A stretch of 64,000 nucleotides of DNA from contig NZ_JAMJFL010000018.1 in NCBI RefSeq assembly GCF_023544665.1, positions 78,859-142,858 on the forward strand. The letters run 5' to 3'. The stretch's first letter is position 1. Each line of letters begins with the position of its first letter. This DNA is from Streptomyces sp. YS415 (GTDB lineage: Bacteria; Actinomycetota; Actinomycetes; Streptomycetales; Streptomycetaceae). The notes beneath the pieces are model-generated. The model made no database searches, was not told where the DNA came from, and saw nothing but the letters and a program-made list of their open reading frames with translations. A program made the translations under genes and the position numbers. Shown here one piece after another: positions 60,536 through 64,000 of the stretch.

Positions 60536-61429
60536 ATGGCGCACACCGACCACCAGACCATGCGACGCGTCCTGCGCCGCGAGATCGCCGGCACCATCGG
60601 CCTGCTCACCGACGAGCACGACTTCCGCGCGATGCGGCGCTACCGCAGCTTCGCCTTCGACAACCACACGACCTACCTCGAACAGGTCGAGGCCCTCCTC
60701 AAAACACGCGCCTCCCAGGGCAGCCACACCACACTGGCCCTCTTCGACCCCCAGGAGTACGCCGACTTCTGCGCGGAAACCGGCCTGGACCCCGACATCC
60801 CCTCCACCCGCACCCGCTTCACCGCCGAACTCGCGACCACCGGCCCCAGCCTCCCGTACGACGGCCGGCCCCTGACCGACCTCGTCCCGGACCTCATCGA
60901 CGAGGCCGTCCGCCAGGCCACCTGGGAGTACGCCTCCACCCTCCTGGCCCGCCTGGGCGCCTGCGCCACCTGCGGCGAGGACATCGGCCGCGCCGCCTTC
61001 ACCCGGGCCTCGTCGCTGCTGCTCCGCATCCTCGAAACCGCCCGGCCCGGCCACCGACATCTCGTCTGCAGCGTCTCCGGCACCCCGGAACCCCTGGTGT
61101 CCGTCCTCCATGCCGACGAGGACGCGAACGGCACCACAGAACTCGACGAGGCCGAAGCCCTCGAATTCACCACCGTCCTGGCCCTCGGCATCGCCACCCA
61201 GAGCCCAGGCGGACTCGTCATGCGCACCAGCACCCCCGGCACCACCGACACGATCTACGGCTGGCGCCTGCGCGGAGACGGCCTCGAACCCCTGACCGCG
61301 GGCGAGGTCTTCGACGCCTACTGCACCGACGTGGAATCCGGCGATCTCATCTCCCCGGAGTCGGACGTCGACTACACCGCCCCACCGGACCTGGGAGAGA
61401 CGGGGACGGCTCCCGGACACACCCACTGA
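60536..61429 (+). CDS. Conserved hypothetical protein, 297 residues
   Basis: ATG 60536 after a GGGGGAAA ribosome-like site. No known domain recognised. The N-terminal half is helical (RREIAGTIGLLTDEHDFRAM, RYRSFAFDNHTTYLEQVEAL), a CxxC pair lies mid-protein (LGACATCGEDIG, about residue 143), and the C-terminal half is acidic and beta-rich. No signal peptide or membrane helix. Codon use is normal. It lies between acetoacetyl-CoA synthetase and ptsI (convergent). Function unknown. Confidence 0.7.
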   Translation: MAHTDHQTMRRVLRREIAGTIGLLTDEHDFRAMRRYRSFAFDNHTTYLEQVEALLKTRASQGSHTTLALFDPQEYADFCAETGLDPDIPSTRTRFTAELATTGPSLPYDGRPLTDLVPDLIDEAVRQATWEYASTLLARLGACATCGEDIGRAAFTRASSLLLRILETARPGHRHLVCSVSGTPEPLVSVLHADEDANGTTELDEAEALEFTTVLALGIATQSPGGLVMRTSTPGTTDTIYGWRLRGDGLEPLTAGEVFDAYCTDVESGDLISPESDVDYTAPPDLGETGTAPGHTH

Positions 61430-61436
61430 ACGGGGG

Positions 61437-61468
61437 AGGGGCGCCCCACCCGAAGGTGGAGCGCCCCT
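61437..61468. terminator. Bidirectional terminator at the end of ptsI
   Basis: A 14-bp stem with one mismatch (AGGGGCGCCCCACC/GGTGGAGCGCCCCT) and a CGAA tetraloop, between convergent genes. Confidence 0.87.
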
Positions 61469-61499
61469 ACACGACCAGGCGACAGCGTCCGGGGACCGC

Positions 61500-63170
61500 C
61501 TACTCGCCGGACAGCACGGCCTGCGCCGCGCTGCGCGCCTCCTCGGCGCTGTCCGTCGCCCGAGCGGCCGCCGCGGCCCGCTCGCACTGCGCCAGCGTGT
61601 ACTTCGCCAGGGTCGCCCGCACGTAAGGAATCGACGCCGCACCCATGGAAAGGGAGGTGACACCCAGACCGGTCAGCACACACGCGAGCAGCGGGTCGGA
61701 CGCGGCCTCACCGCAGACGCCACAGCTCTTGCCCTCCGCCTTCGCCGCCTCCGCGGACAGCGCCACCAGATCCAGCAGCGCCGGCTGCCACGGGTCCTGC
61801 AGACGGGACACCGCGCCCACCTGACGGTCGGCGGCGAACGTGTACTGGGCGAGGTCGTTGGTGCCCAGGGACAGGAACTCGACCTCCTGAAGGATCGAGC
61901 GAGCCCGCAGCGCGGCCGACGGAATCTCCACCATTGCGCCGAACTTCGCCTGAAGCCCGGCCGCACGGCACGCGTCCGCGAACGCCTTGGCGTCGGCACG
62001 GTCGGCGACCATCGGGGCCATGACCTCGAGGTAGACCGGTAGGCCTTCGACCGCCTTGGCGAGCGCCGTCAGCTGGGTGCGCAGGATCTCCGGGTGGTCG
62101 AGCAGCGTCCGCAGACCGCGCACACCCAGCGCCGGGTTCGGCTCGTCGGCCGGGGTGAGGAAGTCCAGCGGCTTGTCCGCGCCCGCATCCAGCACCCGCA
62201 CGACGACACGGCCCTCGGGGAAGGCCTCGAGCACCTGACGGTAGGCCTCGACCTGCTTCTCCTCCGACGGAGCGTTCTTGCTGTCGTCGAGGAAGAGGAA
62301 CTCGGTACGGAACAGACCGACACCCTCGGCACCCGCCTCGACCGCGGCCGGTACGTCCGACGGTCCGCCGACGTTCGCCAGCAGCGGCACCTTGTGTCCG
62401 TCGGCCGTGGCACCCGGCCCGGTCGAGGCCGCCAGCGCGGCCTTGCGCTCGGCGGCCGCCGCCTCGAGCTGCTCCTTCTTCTCCTCGCTCGGGTTCACGA
62501 AGATCTCGCCGGTGCTGCCGTCGACGGCGATCATCGTGCCCTCGGCGAGCTCACCCACACCGGGCAGCGCCACGACGGCCGGGACACCGAGCGCACGGGC
62601 CAGGATCGCGCTGTGGCTGGTCGGCCCGCCTTCCTCGGTGACGAAACCGAGCACCAGGGTCGGGTCCAGCAGCGCCGTGTCGGCCGGCGCGAGGTCCCGG
62701 GCCACCAGCACGTAGGGCTCATCGCTGTCCGGGACTCCCGGCATCGGCACCCCGAGCAGACGGGCGACGATACGATTCCGCACATCGTCGAGGTCGGCCA
62801 CCCGACCCGCCAGGTACTCACCGGCATTCGCCAGCAGCTCGCGGTAAGCGGCGAAGGCGTCGTACACCGCGCGCTCCGCGCTGCTGCCGACGGCGATACG
62901 GCGCTCCACATCCGCCATCAGCTCGGGATCCTGGGCCATCATGGCCTGCGCCTCGAGAACCGCCTGGGCCTCGCCCCCGGCCAGATTGCCGCGCGCCATC
63001 AGGTCGGCAGCCACAGCGTCCACGGCCTTGCGGGCGCGCCCCTGTTCACGCTCCGCGTCCTGCGCCGGAATCTGCTTGGCCGGCGGTTCCAGGACCGCCG
63101 TGCCCATGTGCCGAACCTCGCCGATCGCCACACCGTGGCTCACGCCGACGCCTCGCAGCGTTGTCTCCAT
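61500..63170 (-). CDS. ptsI: PTS enzyme I
   Basis: 556 residues, the usual length. It takes phosphate from phosphoenolpyruvate and passes it to HPr. The phosphorylated histidine is in GGPTSHSAILARALGVPAVV (about residue 190). VGLFRTEFLFLDDSKNAPSE, EFLSLGTNDLAQYTFAADRQ and SCGVCGEAASDPLLACVL form the PEP-binding TIM barrel with its catalytic cysteine. In Streptomyces EI, HPr, IIA-Crr and NagE2 form the N-acetylglucosamine uptake system. It is the second gene of crr-ptsI, 79 bases after crr. Confidence 0.96.
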   Translation of the reverse strand: METTLRGVGVSHGVAIGEVRHMGTAVLEPPAKQIPAQDAEREQGRARKAVDAVAADLMARGNLAGGEAQAVLEAQAMMAQDPELMADVERRIAVGSSAERAVYDAFAAYRELLANAGEYLAGRVADLDDVRNRIVARLLGVPMPGVPDSDEPYVLVARDLAPADTALLDPTLVLGFVTEEGGPTSHSAILARALGVPAVVALPGVGELAEGTMIAVDGSTGEIFVNPSEEKKEQLEAAAAERKAALAASTGPGATADGHKVPLLANVGGPSDVPAAVEAGAEGVGLFRTEFLFLDDSKNAPSEEKQVEAYRQVLEAFPEGRVVVRVLDAGADKPLDFLTPADEPNPALGVRGLRTLLDHPEILRTQLTALAKAVEGLPVYLEVMAPMVADRADAKAFADACRAAGLQAKFGAMVEIPSAALRARSILQEVEFLSLGTNDLAQYTFAADRQVGAVSRLQDPWQPALLDLVALSAEAAKAEGKSCGVCGEAASDPLLACVLTGLGVTSLSMGAASIPYVRATLAKYTLAQCERAAAAARATDSAEEARSAAQAVLSGE

Positions 63171-63249
63171 CTCACCCGTCTCCGTTAGTGCGGCGGGCCC
63201 CGCCGCCGCGGTGGTTGTCCCTACGTGCCGTCATGGGACGGCGTCGGCG

Positions 63250-63699
63250 TCACTTCCAGAGGAAGAGGCTGTCGCCGGCCTTCACATCGCCCTCGTCACG
63301 GAGATCGGCAAGAGCCTCGGCGGTGGCCTCGAGAGCGACGATCGGGCACACCGGCGACTTTCCGGCGGCCTCGACGGCGGCCGGGTTCCAGCGCACCACG
63401 GCCTGACCGCGGGTGACGGTGTCGCCCTTGTTCACGAGCAGCTCGAAGCCCTCGCCGTTGAGCTGCACGGTGTCGATGCCGAGGTGAGTGAGGACTCCGT
63501 GGCCCTGCTCGTCCACTACTACGAACGCGTGCGGATGAAGGGAAACGATGACTCCGTCCACCGGAGATACGGCCTCGGAGGGCTCACGGACAGGGTCGAT
63601 CGCTGTACCCGGGCCGACCATGGCCCCGGAGAAGACCGGATCAGGCACTGCGGCCAGTCCGATGGCGCGTCCGGCGAGCGGGGACGTCACGGTGGTCAT
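63250..63699 (-). CDS. crr: PTS IIA component Crr (glucose/N-acetylglucosamine type)
   Basis: 149 residues. A IIA-Glc fold: AVSPVDGVIVSLHPHAFVVV, the phosphorylated histidine in QGHGVLTHLGIDTVQLNGEG, and FELLVNKGDTVTRGQAVVRW. In Streptomyces IIA-Crr carries phosphate from HPr to NagE2 for N-acetylglucosamine import. First gene of crr-ptsI. A perfect DasR-type palindrome lies 117 bases upstream of the start. Confidence 0.95.
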   Translation of the reverse strand: MTTVTSPLAGRAIGLAAVPDPVFSGAMVGPGTAIDPVREPSEAVSPVDGVIVSLHPHAFVVVDEQGHGVLTHLGIDTVQLNGEGFELLVNKGDTVTRGQAVVRWNPAAVEAAGKSPVCPIVALEATAEALADLRDEGDVKAGDSLFLWK

Positions 63700-63815
63700 G
63701 GGAAGCCTCCCAGGGGTGGAGATCTAGATGGGCCGTCACTGCCTGTACCGGACGGCGCACTGTTCAGCAGGGTATGTCATATGAAGTACCGGTTCCGCAT
63801 GAGCAAGCCGTCTGG

Positions 63816-63827
63816 TGGTCTAGACCA
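63816..63827. promoter_or_regulatory. DasR response element (dre) upstream of crr-ptsI
   Basis: TGGTCTAGACCA, a perfect 12-bp palindrome identical to the core of the DasR consensus. DasR is the GntR-type repressor released by glucosamine-6-phosphate that controls chitin/N-acetylglucosamine genes in Streptomyces, including crr-ptsI. It also sits just upstream of the divergent plus-strand promoter. Confidence 0.9.
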
Positions 63828-63841
63828 TAACCCCAAACGAT

Positions 63842-63871
63842 TTGCACCCGCTCCGCGGCCCCGTGTACAGT
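63842..63871 (+). promoter_or_regulatory. Plus-strand promoter divergent from crr
   Basis: TTGCAC (63842-63847), an 18-base spacer, TACAGT (63866-63871). It would transcribe rightward out of the window. Confidence 0.5.
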
Positions 63872-64000
63872 CGTACTCCTGCTTGAGGCTGAGCGACGCA
63901 CACCAAGCGTCTTTGCCGGGCAGCATCCAACTTGTCAGATCCTATCTCTGGATCACTTTCCGCATGCCTGCGGAACGGTGGTCAGAGGGCCGGAAAAACC

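Larger units (their letters stand above)
63700..64000. other. crr upstream region and divergent promoter at the window edge
   Basis: No gene start is visible before the window ends. It holds the dre site at 63816-63827, a plus-strand promoter at 63842-63871, and a TTGCTC (63806-63801, minus strand) that could be the crr -35. A plus-strand gene probably begins beyond position 64000. Confidence 0.5.

Overview
The window is chromosomal DNA from a Streptomyces or a very close relative. GC content is very high, third codon positions are almost all G or C, and many genes start at GTG. The gene content is typical of the genus: rbpA, the sporulation pair smeA-ssfA, a cvn conservon, and a crr-ptsI phosphotransferase operon behind a DasR-type palindrome. 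Gene order over much of the window resembles the core-chromosome segment that runs from hisE/hisG to ptsI/crr in model Streptomyces. I see no rRNA, tRNA, insertion sequence, prophage or CRISPR array.

Layout. 1-6 kb: hisE-hisG, a PH-domain membrane protein, a pair of CNNM/CorC-type CBS proteins, and a convergent TPR-AAA+ ATPase (EccA/CbxX type). 6-12.6 kb: a predicted small RNA, a uridine-kinase-like protein, a Tat-exported C39-like protease, a TetR regulator, a GH18 chitinase with DasR-like sites, and an acyl-CoA dehydrogenase. 12.6-13.1 kb: a gene-free array of 13 degenerate repeats with alternating 28/29-bp spacing. 13.1-18.4 kb: an AsnC regulator, an amidohydrolase, polyprenol-phosphate mannose synthase, fxsA, and rbpA with a SigR promoter. 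18.6-25 kb: MFS, GDPD and YczE genes divergent from a MocR regulator, then smeA-ssfA. 25-31 kb: an ankyrin protein, a 19-residue possible leader peptide ahead of a HEAT-like protein, and an overlapping GT4-GT4-SGNH operon. 30.8-36 kb: a tightly coupled operon (MFS, YcsI/DUF1445, PxpA, PxpB, PxpC) divergent from a GntR/FCD regulator.

36.2-43.4 kb: a three-gene operon encoding a 508-residue helical protein, a 296-residue winged-helix-like protein and a 1582-residue SMC-like ATPase. The order matches kleisin-KITE-SMC systems (MukFEB, MksFEB, JetABC), but no JetD/MksG nuclease gene is next to it. This is the best candidate here for an incompletely described system. 44.6-49.1 kb: cvnA-cvnB-cvnC-cvnD, with a 57-codon ORF resembling a hydantoinase A fragment wedged, overlapping at both ends, between cvnC and cvnD. 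49.2-55 kb: glpK/glpF, an EAL-CBS-GGDEF protein with degenerate motifs, and a thiolase/DUF35 pair. 55-64 kb: a Nudix hydrolase, a GH31 glucosidase, acetoacetyl-CoA synthetase, a hypothetical protein, and ptsI/crr behind a perfect TGGTCTAGACCA site.

Two loci (chitinase and crr-ptsI) look like members of one chitin/N-acetylglucosamine regulon. Most operons show 4-bp stop/start overlaps, which imply translational coupling. Several genes (AsnC, the first glycosyltransferase, the first gene of the SMC operon) have a -10-like hexamer 6-9 bases before the start codon and may give leaderless mRNAs. Family assignments come from reading motifs in the translated sequence. No database search was run.
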